Shown here piece after piece: positions 1 to 7,379 of a stretch of 12,385 bases of DNA; position 1 is the stretch's first letter; each line of letters opens with the position of its first letter. The stretch is from an uncultured Anaerococcus sp. (lineage in GTDB: Bacteria; Bacillota; Clostridia; Tissierellales; Peptoniphilaceae): positions 1-12,385 of the forward strand of contig CALTXP010000043.1 in the NCBI GenBank assembly GCA_943913325.1, written 5' to 3'. Made by a program: the position numbers and the translations under genes. The notes beneath the pieces were generated by a model. It saw only the letters and a list, made by a program, of their open reading frames with translations, was not told the DNA's origin and did no database searches.

Positions 1-12
1 GCCAAATAATTA

Positions 13-41
13 AGACTTAGTCAATTGACTGAGTCTTTTTT
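13..41 (+). terminator. Intrinsic terminator, probably of the gene left of the window
   Basis: An 11-bp stem (arms 13-23 and 26-36, one G-T pair) with a very short loop is followed by a run of T. A TAA lies just before it at 7-9, so it may close a gene that ends outside or at the edge of the window. The same hairpin recurs at 7324-7347. Confidence 0.7.
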
Positions 42-68
42 AGTATAAAGATACTCCTGTCACGAAAA
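13..68 (+). repeat. 56-bp flanking repeat, left copy
   Basis: Positions 13-68 match 7324-7379 without gaps at 51 of 56 bases by hand alignment; the mismatches are at 24, 39, 45, 50 and 55. The repeat begins with the terminator hairpin and ends in a conserved CCTGTCACGAAAA. Downstream similarity continues weakly, with a large length difference, to the tail element at 262-316. The two copies bracket the copper genes, the RepA_N relic and the IS relic. It could be a duplicated target region, a recombination scar, or a dispersed intergenic repeat of this genome. Confidence 0.75.
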
Positions 69-261
69 CCCGTTTGCTTCACAAACTCTCCTGTGCTACC
101 GCACTTAATTTTCGGCATAAATAATTGTGTCCATGCTACTGGACCCAAAATCAACGGCTATTTATCTTCTTCCGTCCTTTACGAAAGTCGGTTCTATCGA
201 ACTTTTATTTGCTATAGCTTTAGTTTTTGGGGTAAACAATTGTGTTCGAACCCTGAACTCA

Positions 262-316
262 CAATCAAAGGTGTTTATGTATACCGAATATAGAAAACAA
301 GCAAGTCTGGCTTGTT
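262..316 (+). repeat. Tail element of the intergenic repeat, copy A
   Basis: This short element reads CAATC, an AT-rich stretch, then TATACCGAATATAGAAAAC and a GC-richer AAGC..GGCTTGTT end that can pair as AACAAGC/GCTTGTT. Diverged relatives lie at about 7214-7275 and 7453-7510. The whole 69-382 stretch holds no gene I can support: the short open frames in it have no ribosome-binding site or recognisable domain. Alignment is by eye, with gaps. Confidence 0.45.
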
Positions 317-382
317 TAAAAAAGGATCTCCGAAGTATTGGTAAATCCATTGAATGAGAGCTGAATCCGTAAACATGGAGGC

Positions 383-761
383 TTAATATGTTTTAAGTGA
401 ATTGTAATCAACAGTGACATTTCATTTAATTTTATCTTAGTTGTACCATTTCATATATGACTCTATTTTTTCTCAATTTATCATAATTATTGAATTCTAC
501 ACTATAGGACATTTCTTGTTTTAGTATCCAAAAGAAGTTATTCATTGGTCAATTGTCTAGGCAACTCCATTTTATTGACATATTTTATCTTATGCTTAGT
601 TTTCTAAGTCTACTAGACCATGAATTATGTTGGTAGTAATCCCCCCTGGTCTGAGTATATTATTAGTTGACCATCTTCTTATGTACAAATCTAGTATTGA
701 TGATAAATACAATATTTGTTTAAGTCCTTTGATTCTAAATTCTGTCACATCTGTTAGATAC
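383..761 (-). pseudogene. Decayed IS3-family (IS150-like) transposase, C-terminal part
   Basis: The minus strand shows the C-terminal half of an IS3-family OrfB/DDE transposase broken by stops and frameshifts. In order it reads YLTDVTEFRI, then GLKQILYLSSILDLY, then in another frame SCLDN, a stop, PMNNFFWILKQEM, EFNNYDKL, and finally VDYNSLKTY and a stop at 383-385. These match the family blocks TDITEF, YLSPILDLYN, CLDNAxxENFFGxLKxE, EYIxWYNxxRIK and MSPVxYR. The catalytic glutamate of ENFF appears as N, and several in-frame stops are present, so it cannot be active. The N-terminal half, OrfA and any clear terminal repeat are missing. The relic ends where the copper promoter begins, so an old IS or its loss may mark the left edge of the copper module. 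Confidence 0.8.
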
Positions 762-778
762 TTTTATTAAAAAAATAC

Positions 779-835
779 TTGACAAGATTGGTTTACAAGA
801 GTAAACTTATTTTAAGTATTAAGTCTACAATTGTA
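779..835 (+). promoter_or_regulatory. Copper-responsive promoter of copY1-oxidase with two cop boxes
   Basis: A consensus -35 TTGACA (779-784) is followed after 17 bp by a weaker -10 TAAACT (802-807). A cop box TACAAGAGTA (794-803), inside the palindrome GTTTACAAGAGTAAAC, overlaps the -10. A second box, TACAATTGTA (826-835), lies downstream and fits the CopY consensus TACAnnTGTA exactly. Box starts are 32 bp apart, about three helical turns. CopY bound here would block polymerase; release by copper is known for the family. Confidence 0.85.
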
Positions 836-856
836 AACGGAAAGTAGGGAAAGAAA

Positions 857-1306
857 ATGGATGCAATAGTATATAATACTCATATCACAGATTCTGAATG
901 GGAAGTCATGCGTGTAGTTTGGGCAAATGATCGAGTAACTAGTAAAGAAGTTATCTCCGTATTGAAAGAAAAAATGGACTGGACACAATCCACTATCAAA
1001 ACGATCTTAGGTCGACTAGTTGGAAAAGGTGTACTAAATACAGAGCAGGAAGGTAGAAAGTTTATTTACACTGCCAATATTGAAGAGAAAGAAGCCGTAA
1101 GGGATTATACAGAGGATATTTTTAACCGTATTTGCCGAAAAAAAGTCGGGAATGTAATAGGAAACATCATTGAAGATCATGTCTTAAGCTTCGATGATAT
1201 AGATCGACTAGAAAAAATATTAGAGATGAAAAAATCTTTCGCAGTAGAAGAAGTGGATTGCAATTGTCCAGAAGGACAATGCGAATGTCATTTACATCAT
1301 CATTAA
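857..1306 (+). CDS. copY: CopY-type copper-responsive repressor, first copy
   Basis: A 149-residue repressor of the CopY/BlaI/MecI family. The N-terminal winged helix (about residues 9-75) carries the family block around WTQSTIKTILGRLVGKG, and residues 134-143 are CNCPEGQCEC, the CxCxxxxCxC site that binds Zn(II) and releases DNA when Cu(I) replaces it. The protein ends with an extra HLHHH. The ATG at 857 is preceded by an AGGGAAAG ribosome-binding site. It is the first gene of a two-gene operon: AGGAGG at 1311-1316 serves the oxidase 17 bp downstream. By hand count it matches the second CopY (4196-4645) at 137 of 149 residues, with 7 of the 12 differences in the first 17 residues, so both should bind the same operators. 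Family and metal site are clear; cross-control of both operons is inferred. Confidence 0.95.
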   Translation: MDAIVYNTHITDSEWEVMRVVWANDRVTSKEVISVLKEKMDWTQSTIKTILGRLVGKGVLNTEQEGRKFIYTANIEEKEAVRDYTEDIFNRICRKKVGNVIGNIIEDHVLSFDDIDRLEKILEMKKSFAVEEVDCNCPEGQCECHLHHH

Positions 1307-1323
1307 CATAAGGAGGAATAAAA

Positions 1324-2766
1324 ATGAGTAAGAATAAACATATGTTATTAGGTATTGGACTTACAGTCGTATTAACTGCAGTTGGATATATTACATTTTT
1401 AGAACCAATGATTAGTTATTTTAAAATAAACCAGAGTGCAGTTAATATAGATATTCAAACAAGTAAAACAAAAAGTACGCTTCCTATACCACCACTATTA
1501 GAGGATAAAAATCCAGATCCTAATATTGCGGATTTTACTTTAGAACCTCAAGAAGGAGAAACTTCATTTTTACCAAATACCAAGACACAAACTATGGGTT
1601 ACAACGGAAGCTTCTTAGGCCCTGTCATCAGAGTAAGTAAAGGTGAGCAAGTAAATGTGCACGTAAATAACAAGCTCAAAGAAGCAACTACAGTTCACTG
1701 GCATGGACTAGAGGTAGAAGGAGAAAAGGATGGGGGCCCTCATCAAGGAATTGAACCAGGAACAACTTGGGAGCCTAGTTTTACAGTAAATCAACAGGCT
1801 GCAACATTGTGGTATCATCCGCACTTTGGAGGAAATACTGCTACCCAAGTTTATAAAGGTTTAGCAGGACTATTCTATGTGGATGATGAAGTATCAAAAA
1901 GCTTAAATATTCCTAAGGAATATGGAGTAAATGATATACCTTTAGTAATTCAAGATAGAAGCTTTGACAAGGACGGCAGTTTTATTTATAATACAAATAT
2001 GATGGATGGAGCAACAGGGGATACTATCATAGTTAACGGAGCTATTAAACCTAATTTAGAGGTTAATAGAGTCAAGATGAGATTTAGAATAGTTAATGGT
2101 GCTAATTCAAGTAACTTTAATTTGAAGTTAGATAATAGAGATGGATTCTATCAAATAGCATCTGATGGTGGATTTTTAGAAAAACCGGTTAGCAAGAGAA
2201 ATATTATGTTATCACCTGGGGAAAGAGCAGAGATAATAGTGGACTTTTCAAAGTATGAAAAGGGAACGCAGCTATCACTTATGAGTAATAAGGAAGCCAT
2301 TATGACCTTTAATGTTAAAGGCGATGGGAAAGATGATACTGAAGTACCTAGCACTTTAACGGATATAGAAAGAATGTCAGAAGCACAAGCTACTAAGATA
2401 AGAAGCTTTGAGCTTCAAGGTATGGGTCACATGGTATCAATAAACGGTAAAAAGTTTGATATGAATAGAATTGATGAAACAGTGAAGCTTGGAGGTACAG
2501 AGATTTGGGAAATTACAAACCCAGGATCTATGATGCATGAAATGGGGCACCCATTCCATATTCATGGCACACAGGTTCAAATTCTATCAAGAAACGGTAA
2601 TGCGCCTTCTCCAGAGGAGAGCGGATGGAAAGATACTGTATATATAGAGCCTAACGAAAAAGTAAGACTTATAGTTAAGTTTAATAAGAAGGGTACTTAT
2701 ATGTACCACTGTCACATTCTTGAACATGAAGAAGCAGGTATGATGGGACAAATTAAAGTAGAATAA
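1324..2766 (+). CDS. Multicopper oxidase, membrane-anchored, copper detoxification
   Basis: A 480-residue three-domain multicopper oxidase. Copper ligand motifs are complete: HWHG (125-128), WYHPH (163-167), HPFHIHG (409-415) and HCHILEHEEAGMM (462-474), with a Met at the usual type 1 axial position. Such enzymes oxidise Cu(I) or phenolic substrates and reduce O2 to water. Residues 8-26 are a hydrophobic segment near the start without a lipobox or twin arginine, so the enzyme is probably a Sec-exported, N-terminally anchored protein facing outside. The start has AGGAGG seven bases upstream. It follows copY1 by 17 bp under a copper promoter, which points to Cu(I) oxidation in the wall zone, as for CueO-type enzymes. 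The need for oxygen is odd if the host is an anaerobe. Laccase-like use of other substrates is possible. Confidence 0.9.
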   Translation: MSKNKHMLLGIGLTVVLTAVGYITFLEPMISYFKINQSAVNIDIQTSKTKSTLPIPPLLEDKNPDPNIADFTLEPQEGETSFLPNTKTQTMGYNGSFLGPVIRVSKGEQVNVHVNNKLKEATTVHWHGLEVEGEKDGGPHQGIEPGTTWEPSFTVNQQAATLWYHPHFGGNTATQVYKGLAGLFYVDDEVSKSLNIPKEYGVNDIPLVIQDRSFDKDGSFIYNTNMMDGATGDTIIVNGAIKPNLEVNRVKMRFRIVNGANSSNFNLKLDNRDGFYQIASDGGFLEKPVSKRNIMLSPGERAEIIVDFSKYEKGTQLSLMSNKEAIMTFNVKGDGKDDTEVPSTLTDIERMSEAQATKIRSFELQGMGHMVSINGKKFDMNRIDETVKLGGTEIWEITNPGSMMHEMGHPFHIHGTQVQILSRNGNAPSPEESGWKDTVYIEPNEKVRLIVKFNKKGTYMYHCHILEHEEAGMMGQIKVE

Positions 2767-2774
2767 TAAATAAT

Positions 2775-3703
2775 ATGGAAAATATTAATTTAATAAGTGT
2801 CGATGAATATCAAACTTCAGAAAGATTCTATGCATTGCCTAAAATACTTTTTGAGAGTCATCTTTACAAAGAAATGAGATTAGATGCCAAAGTCTTCTAT
2901 GCAGTATTAAAAGATAGATTAAGTTTGTCTTTTAAAAATAATTGGATTGATGAAGATGGATATGTGTTTTTAGTCTATTCCAATTCTAAACTGATGGATA
3001 TTTTAAATTGTTCTAAGTCTACTCTGTTAAGAATGAAAAAAGAATTAACACAATTTGGTTTAATTTATGAGGTTCAACAATCAACGACCAAGACTGGGAA
3101 CTTGGAAAATCGTATATATCTAGGTCAATTGAAGGATAACTTCCTTACCCAAAATAACAAAAAAGTTGAAGATTCCCTTGTAGAATCTAGAGTGGTGTCA
3201 AATTTATACCAGGAGGATGTCAAAATAACACGAGGCTAGTGTCAAAATCAGCCCCTAATGATACTGAAGACAATGAGACTTATTTAAGTGAATATACTAG
3301 TTCTAGAAAGAGCTCAAAAAATTCTAAAGAATTTTCTTCGTCTACTAGAGCTGTTAATATCTCATCTATTGAAAAATCCGAAAAATATATTGACCCTCAA
3401 TATTATTCTCTCCTGCAGGTAATTGCTGATGAATATAACGGTAAATTTTGCCAACAAGATTTATTCACTGGTGAGTTTTAAAATTATAGTCTAACTCATA
3501 AACAAAAAATGATGATAGGACAATACCTCTCTGACGGCTATATAACAAGTCGAGAAATAATTAACGTTATTGAGCGAATATCCTATGACAGTGAATCCCC
3601 TTTAGCCTACCTTCTTAAGTCCTTAGAAAATCTCAAGGAAGAAAGAAGACTTGAAGCTAAAATCCTTGCTCATAGAAAAGCTGAAATGGCTTTTTCCGAA
3701 TAG
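2775..3703 (+). pseudogene. repA: Broken RepA_N-type replication initiator
   Basis: The first 154-residue frame (2775-3239) is a RepA_N domain: SERFYALPKILFESHLYKEM, then KVFYAVLKDRLSLSFKNNW, then LMDILNCSKSTLLRMKKEL and NRIYLGQLK. It stops at TAG 3237-3239 in the GVSK/GCQN-type linker typical of these initiators. The protein continues in the next frame (GVKFIPGGCQNNTR.. from about 3194, through SKSAPNDTE) to an in-frame TAA at 3479-3481, then in the same frame with LTHKQKMMIGQYLSDGYITSR, like the C-terminal domain of the family, to TAG 3701-3703. So there is one frameshift and one nonsense mutation. It starts 8 bp after the oxidase stop with no visible ribosome-binding site and lacks the usual parA neighbour. 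RepA_N proteins initiate replication of Firmicute plasmids and some integrative elements; this copy is a relic. Confidence 0.85.
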
Positions 3704-4116
3704 TAGGAAATCAAATAGATGGGTACTAGGTATTGTAGCAGTTTACCTTTTCTATATTTAGATACTCGAACTCGAGGAGATTAATAAGACATGAAATTAA
3801 GACAATTAATAGTCGGTAAAATTGAATATTTAGAACAACAGAACAAAAGATTTGATAATTTCCGTGTGTATAGGTTTTTTTCTATTTTTCCGCTTTTTCT
3901 CAATTCTTGATTTCCTAAATACGATAAACAATTAAATTGCTCAATAGTGTTCATCATATTTAGAAAATATAATTTTAAAAATAAGGAATTCTAAAATCAA
4001 TAAAAATAAATCAATGGTAACCTTATAATTAGTATTGGGTAAAGATAGGAAAACAAAGGCAATAATAGCTGTTATATTTATTTAAAAAACAAGATGGTTA
4101 CATTTATAAAAAAGAC
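3704..4116. other. Gene-poor stretch between RepA_N relic and second copper module
   Basis: This AT-rich stretch of about 410 bp holds only one doubtful small frame (3791-3910). I see no terminator, RNA gene or domain remnant. An ATAAGG..CCTTAT pair near 3981-4026 is too short to call. It may be leftover sequence from the element that carried repA. Confidence 0.5.
3791..3910 (+). CDS. Possible small protein of 39 residues after the RepA_N relic
   Basis: An ATG at 3791 preceded by a GAGGAG-type ribosome-binding site opens a 39-residue frame ending in TGA at 3908-3910. The first part (MKLRQLIVGKIEYLEQQNKR) is charged and helix-like. The second part (RVYRFFSIFPLFLNS) comes from a T-rich run and looks like a shifted reading frame. 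It may be a truncated small gene of the element that carried repA, or chance. I do not recognise a family. Confidence 0.25.
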   Translation: MKLRQLIVGKIEYLEQQNKRFDNFRVYRFFSIFPLFLNS

Positions 4117-4174
4117 TTGACATATTTCGTTTACAATAGTAGACTTATTTTGAACATATTCGTTTACATCTGTA
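4117..4174 (+). promoter_or_regulatory. Copper-responsive promoter of copY2-copB with two cop boxes
   Basis: TTGACA (4117-4122), a 17-bp spacer and TAGACT (4140-4145) form the promoter. One cop box TACAATAGTA (4132-4141) overlaps the -10. The second, TACATCTGTA (4165-4174), is the core of a perfect palindrome GTTTACATCTGTAAAC (4162-4177). Box starts are 33 bp apart, and the layout matches the first copper promoter, so both operons should answer to the same repressor pool. Confidence 0.87.
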
Positions 4175-4195
4175 AACAACAAGAAGGAAAGGAAA

Positions 4196-4645
4196 ATGAG
4201 CACAATAGAACTTAATACTTCTATCACAGATGCTGAGTGGGAAGCAATGCGTGTGGTTTGGGCAAATGATCGAGTAACTAGTAAAAAAGTCATCTCCGTA
4301 TTGGAAGAAAAAATGGACTGGACACAATCCACTATCAAAACGATCTTAGGCCGATTAGTTGAAAAAGGCGTACTAAATACAGAGCAAGAAGTTAGAAAGT
4401 TTATTTACACTGCAAATATTGAAGAAAAAGAAGCTGTAAGAGATTATACAGAAGATATTTTTAACCGTATTTGCAATAAGAAAGTCGGAAATGTAATAGG
4501 AAACATCATTGAAGATCATGTTTTAAGCTTCGATGATATAGATCGACTAGAAAAAATATTAGAGATGAAAAAATCTTTCGCAGTAGAAGAAGTGGATTGC
4601 AATTGTCCAGAAGGACAATGCGAATGTCATTTACATCATCATTAA
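4196..4645 (+). CDS. copY: CopY-type copper-responsive repressor, second copy
   Basis: A 149-residue CopY with the same winged-helix domain, the same CNCPEGQCEC metal site (134-143) and the same HLHHH end as the first copy. Residues 95-149 are identical between the two. At DNA level the last 123 bases of the gene (4523-4645 against 1184-1306) are exactly alike, synonymous positions included, while the first half has scattered changes. Homology continues through the AGGAGG site and stops at the start of the next gene. A GAAGGAAAGG ribosome-binding site precedes the ATG. It leads an operon with copB, 19 bp downstream. This pattern suggests duplication of the repressor cassette followed by gene conversion or a recent exchange. 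Its function is as for the first copy. Confidence 0.95.
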   Translation: MSTIELNTSITDAEWEAMRVVWANDRVTSKKVISVLEEKMDWTQSTIKTILGRLVEKGVLNTEQEVRKFIYTANIEEKEAVRDYTEDIFNRICNKKVGNVIGNIIEDHVLSFDDIDRLEKILEMKKSFAVEEVDCNCPEGQCECHLHHH

Positions 4646-4664
4646 GCATAAGGAGGAATTAAAA

Positions 4665-6752
4665 ATGAAGAATAACAACAAACATTCATCCCACAGTCAC
4701 CATAATCATGGCGACATGGATCATTCAAAACATGAGCACGTAAGCACGGAAGAACATAGAGACCATAAGGATCAACATTACGACCATCATGCCCACCATG
4801 ACCACGGTGGGCATGAGCATCATCATCACGGTAACTTTAAGGAACTTTTCTTAAAGTCATTACCACTAGGAATCATTATTATGCTCTTATCCCCTATGGC
4901 TGGGTTTGACCTACCATTCCAGTTTACTTTTCCATATTCTGATATTGTAGTAGCTATTTTATCTACTATATTAATTATTTATGGTGGACGCCCATTCTAT
5001 CAAGGTGCAGTTGACGAATTTAAACAAAAAGAACCTGGAATGATGGCCCTGGTTTCTTTAGGATTGAGTGTTTCATATGTATATAGTATTTATACTGTTA
5101 TCACTAGATACGTGACAGGTGGCAACGTGATGGACTTTTTCTTTGAATTTGCTTCATTACTATTAATCATGTTATTAGGTCACTGGATTGAGATGAAGGC
5201 TATTGGAGAAGCAGGAGATGCACAAGAAGAACTGGCTAAGCTAGTACCAAAAGATGCTCATGTCGTATTAGATGACGATTCCATTGAAACACGTCCAGTT
5301 GCTGACTTAAAGGTAGGTGATTTAATTCGTGTTCAAGCCGGAGAAAATGTGCCAGCAGACGGAACTATCGAGCGTGGCGAATCACGTTTAAATGAAGCTC
5401 TTTTGACTGGGGAATCAAAAGCAGTTAAAAAAGGTCCTGGCGATGAAGTAATCGGAGGCTCAACAAATGGAGAAGGGGTTCTTTATATTAAAGTACATGA
5501 GACAGGTGATAAGTCCTTTATCTCTCAAGTACAGGATTTAATCAGCCAAGCTCAAAGTCAACCTTCTCGTGCAGAAAATATTGCTCAAAAAGTTGCGGGA
5601 TGGCTGTTCTATATTGCGGTAACTGCCGCACTAATAGCTTTTGTAGTATGGACGCTTATAGCGGATATTCCAACGGCAGTAAAATTTGCTATCACAACAT
5701 TAGTTATAGCTTGTCCACACGCATTGGGGCTTGCTATTCCATTGGTAACTGCCCGTAGCACAAGCTTAGGGGCAAGTCGTGGCTTACTAGTAAAAGACCG
5801 TGAGGCTTTAGAAATAGCTCAAGATGCAGATGTAATGATTTTAGATAAAACAGGTACTTTAACTACTGGTGAGTTTAAAGTATTAGATGTAAAACTTCTT
5901 AATGACAAATATACAAAAGAGGAAATCACTGCCTTGTTGGCAGGTATTGAAGGAGGATCTAGCCACCCGATTGCTCAATCAATTATAAGTTTCGCCGAGA
6001 AGCAAGATATACGTCCAGCATCTTTTGATTCGATTGATGTGATTTCCGGTGCTGGTGTAGAGGGTAAAGCCAAGGGGCATAGTTACCAATTAATCAGCCA
6101 AAAATCATATGGACGTAATTTGGATATTGATATTCCAAAAGGAGCTACTCTCAGTATATTAGTAGAAAACGATGATGCCATTGGTGCTGTAGCTTTAGGA
6201 GACGAATTAAAGCCAACCAGCAAAGAGTTAATAAAAGCTCTTAAAAAGAACAATATACAACCAATTATGGCAACAGGTGATAATGAAAAAGCGGCTCAAG
6301 GCGCAGCAGAAGATTTAGGGATTGAATATAGATCAAATCAATCTCCACAAGACAAGTATGATTTAGTTAAAACACTTAAAGATCGTGGAAAGAAAGTTAT
6401 AATGGTAGGTGACGGTGTCAATGATTCCCCTTCTCTTGCCTTAGCAGATGTTGGTATAGCTGTAGGTGCTGGAACTCAAGTTGCATTGGATTCAGCTGAT
6501 GTTATCTTGACTCAATCCGATCCAGGAGATATTGAATCATTCATTGAATTAGCACACAAAACAACTCGTAAAATGAAACAAAACCTCTTTTGGGGAGCCG
6601 GCTATAACTTTATAGCTATCCCTCTAGCTGCAGGAATTTTGGCCCCTATTGGTATCACATTAAGCCCTGCATTAGGAGCAATTCTAATGTCCGTGTCAAC
6701 AGTCGTAGTCGCAATTAATGCTATTTTATTAAGATTAGATCCAAAAAAGTGA
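4665..6752 (+). CDS. copB: CopB-type (P1B-3) copper-exporting P-type ATPase
   Basis: A 695-residue P1B-type ATPase that pumps copper (possibly silver) out across the membrane. The N-terminal tail has 21 histidines in the first 56 residues, a metal-binding region typical of CopB proteins in place of a CxxC domain. Then come membrane helices (about 60-175), the actuator domain with TGES (248-251), the channel motif CPH (350-352) that marks the P1B-3 subgroup, DKTGTLT with phosphorylated Asp394, the SHP motif (433-435), GDGVND (582-587), and a final helix pair with YN and MxxS motifs. All catalytic motifs are intact. AGGAGG lies eight bases before the ATG. It is co-transcribed with copY2 and ends before a strong terminator. 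GC content appears higher by eye than in the genes right of 9250, which fits acquisition. No CopZ chaperone or CPC-type CopA is present in the window. Confidence 0.95.
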   Translation: MKNNNKHSSHSHHNHGDMDHSKHEHVSTEEHRDHKDQHYDHHAHHDHGGHEHHHHGNFKELFLKSLPLGIIIMLLSPMAGFDLPFQFTFPYSDIVVAILSTILIIYGGRPFYQGAVDEFKQKEPGMMALVSLGLSVSYVYSIYTVITRYVTGGNVMDFFFEFASLLLIMLLGHWIEMKAIGEAGDAQEELAKLVPKDAHVVLDDDSIETRPVADLKVGDLIRVQAGENVPADGTIERGESRLNEALLTGESKAVKKGPGDEVIGGSTNGEGVLYIKVHETGDKSFISQVQDLISQAQSQPSRAENIAQKVAGWLFYIAVTAALIAFVVWTLIADIPTAVKFAITTLVIACPHALGLAIPLVTARSTSLGASRGLLVKDREALEIAQDADVMILDKTGTLTTGEFKVLDVKLLNDKYTKEEITALLAGIEGGSSHPIAQSIISFAEKQDIRPASFDSIDVISGAGVEGKAKGHSYQLISQKSYGRNLDIDIPKGATLSILVENDDAIGAVALGDELKPTSKELIKALKKNNIQPIMATGDNEKAAQGAAEDLGIEYRSNQSPQDKYDLVKTLKDRGKKVIMVGDGVNDSPSLALADVGIAVGAGTQVALDSADVILTQSDPGDIESFIELAHKTTRKMKQNLFWGAGYNFIAIPLAAGILAPIGITLSPALGAILMSVSTVVVAINAILLRLDPKK

Positions 6753-6810
6753 CAGTTAACATATAGAATAATTGAAACTCATTAAAGAATAAAATACCAT
6801 AATTTTAAAG

Positions 6811-6857
6811 AAAAGGAAGAGATGTAAGTACTTTAAAAATCATCTCTTCCTTTTTAT
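6811..6857 (+). terminator. Strong intrinsic terminator of copY2-copB
   Basis: A perfect 14-bp stem (AAAAGGAAGAGATG at 6811-6824, pairing with 6841-6854) around a 16-base loop runs into a T-rich tail. It lies about 60 bp after the copB stop and closes the copper operon. Confidence 0.9.
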
Positions 6858-7208
6858 TGTTTATAAGGACCTTATTTATAATGAGAAAAAACTATGAGGC
6901 TGATTATTTTAGCTTTGCCCGAATTTCGAAAAGATACTTAGGCTAATAAATTAGTAGAAAATTACCATTGATTGCTATTTCAACTTGCAAAATATTACGA
7001 AAAATAGATAGGAAGAAGGATACATTCGAATTCAAAGTCCAGGAATATATAAATAAAGGAGACCTAGTTTTTGAGGAGTGTATAAATTCATTATTTAAGA
7101 GTCGCTTATTAAAAAAATATGTTTAAAAGGATTTTGTCTTGAATCTTATCTCCAATAAGCAAAGTGCTTGGGGCCTACATACAAAGTAGGTGGATTGTAA
7201 AAGAGGTT
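6858..7208. other. Gene-free stretch after copB, possible decayed coding remnants
   Basis: About 350 bp with no gene I can support. From 6881 one frame reads MRKNYEADYFSFARISKRYLG, two stops, then an open run of about 58 residues without a start codon (to about 7127), which could be a dead gene of unknown family. Near 7150-7192 there are two small adjacent hairpins (AAGC/GCTT and CCTAC/GTAGG). Confidence 0.4.
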
Positions 7209-7352
7209 TTGACAATCTTTAAACGGATATTTAACTATATCTAATATAGAAAATAAGCTTGTACGGCTTGTGGAGAAAAGTATTGCCTATATACTGGGGA
7301 CTCCATGGATGGCAAGCGAAGCTAGACTTAGTCATTTGACTGAGTCTTTATT
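7209..7352 (+). ncRNA. Candidate small transcription unit within the repeat family
   Basis: A consensus TTGACA (7209-7214) has a weak TAACTA (7232-7237) at 17-bp spacing. Roughly 100 bases later comes a terminator hairpin (7324-7347) with a T-rich tail. Between them sits a nested hairpin: TGGAG (7271-7275) pairs with CTCCA (7301-7305), and AGTAT (7279-7283) with ATACT (7291-7295). No open frame of note is present. The arrangement would yield an RNA of about 100 nt; parts recur in diverged form at 262-380 and 7453-7600. I do not recognise an RNA family. It could equally be a dead repeat. Confidence 0.25.
7214..7275 (+). repeat. Tail element of the intergenic repeat, copy C
   Basis: CAATC, then an AT-rich run, TATATC, TAATATAGAAAATAAGC and CGGCTTGTG align by eye with 262-316 and 7453-7510. 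It directly precedes the right 56-bp repeat, separated by about 48 bp. Confidence 0.4.
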
Positions 7353-7379
7353 AGTGTAAATATACACCTGTCACGAAAA
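7324..7379 (+). repeat. 56-bp flanking repeat, right copy
   Basis: This matches 13-68 at 51 of 56 bases without gaps. The terminator hairpin is conserved (arms 7324-7334 and 7337-7347), though one A breaks the T run. It marks the right side of the copper island and precedes the lysozyme region. Confidence 0.75.

Noticed and set aside
245..252. TTCGAACC resembling a tRNA T-loop
   Set aside because: No acceptor, D or anticodon arms could be placed around it, so it is not a tRNA.
93..357. Overlapping short open frames on both strands (66, 76 and 62 residues)
   Set aside because: They overlap each other, lack ribosome-binding sites and known domains, and lie in the repeat region; open by chance.
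2151..2354. Minus-strand frame of 67 residues inside the oxidase
   Set aside because: Shadow of the oxidase gene with no ribosome-binding site.
3239..3481. Separate gene starting at GTG 3239
   Set aside because: It is the frameshifted continuation of the RepA_N protein: the linker motif continues in this frame upstream of the GTG.
4078..4338. Minus-strand frames over the copY2 start
   Set aside because: They are antisense to a clear copY gene and its promoter and show no family features.
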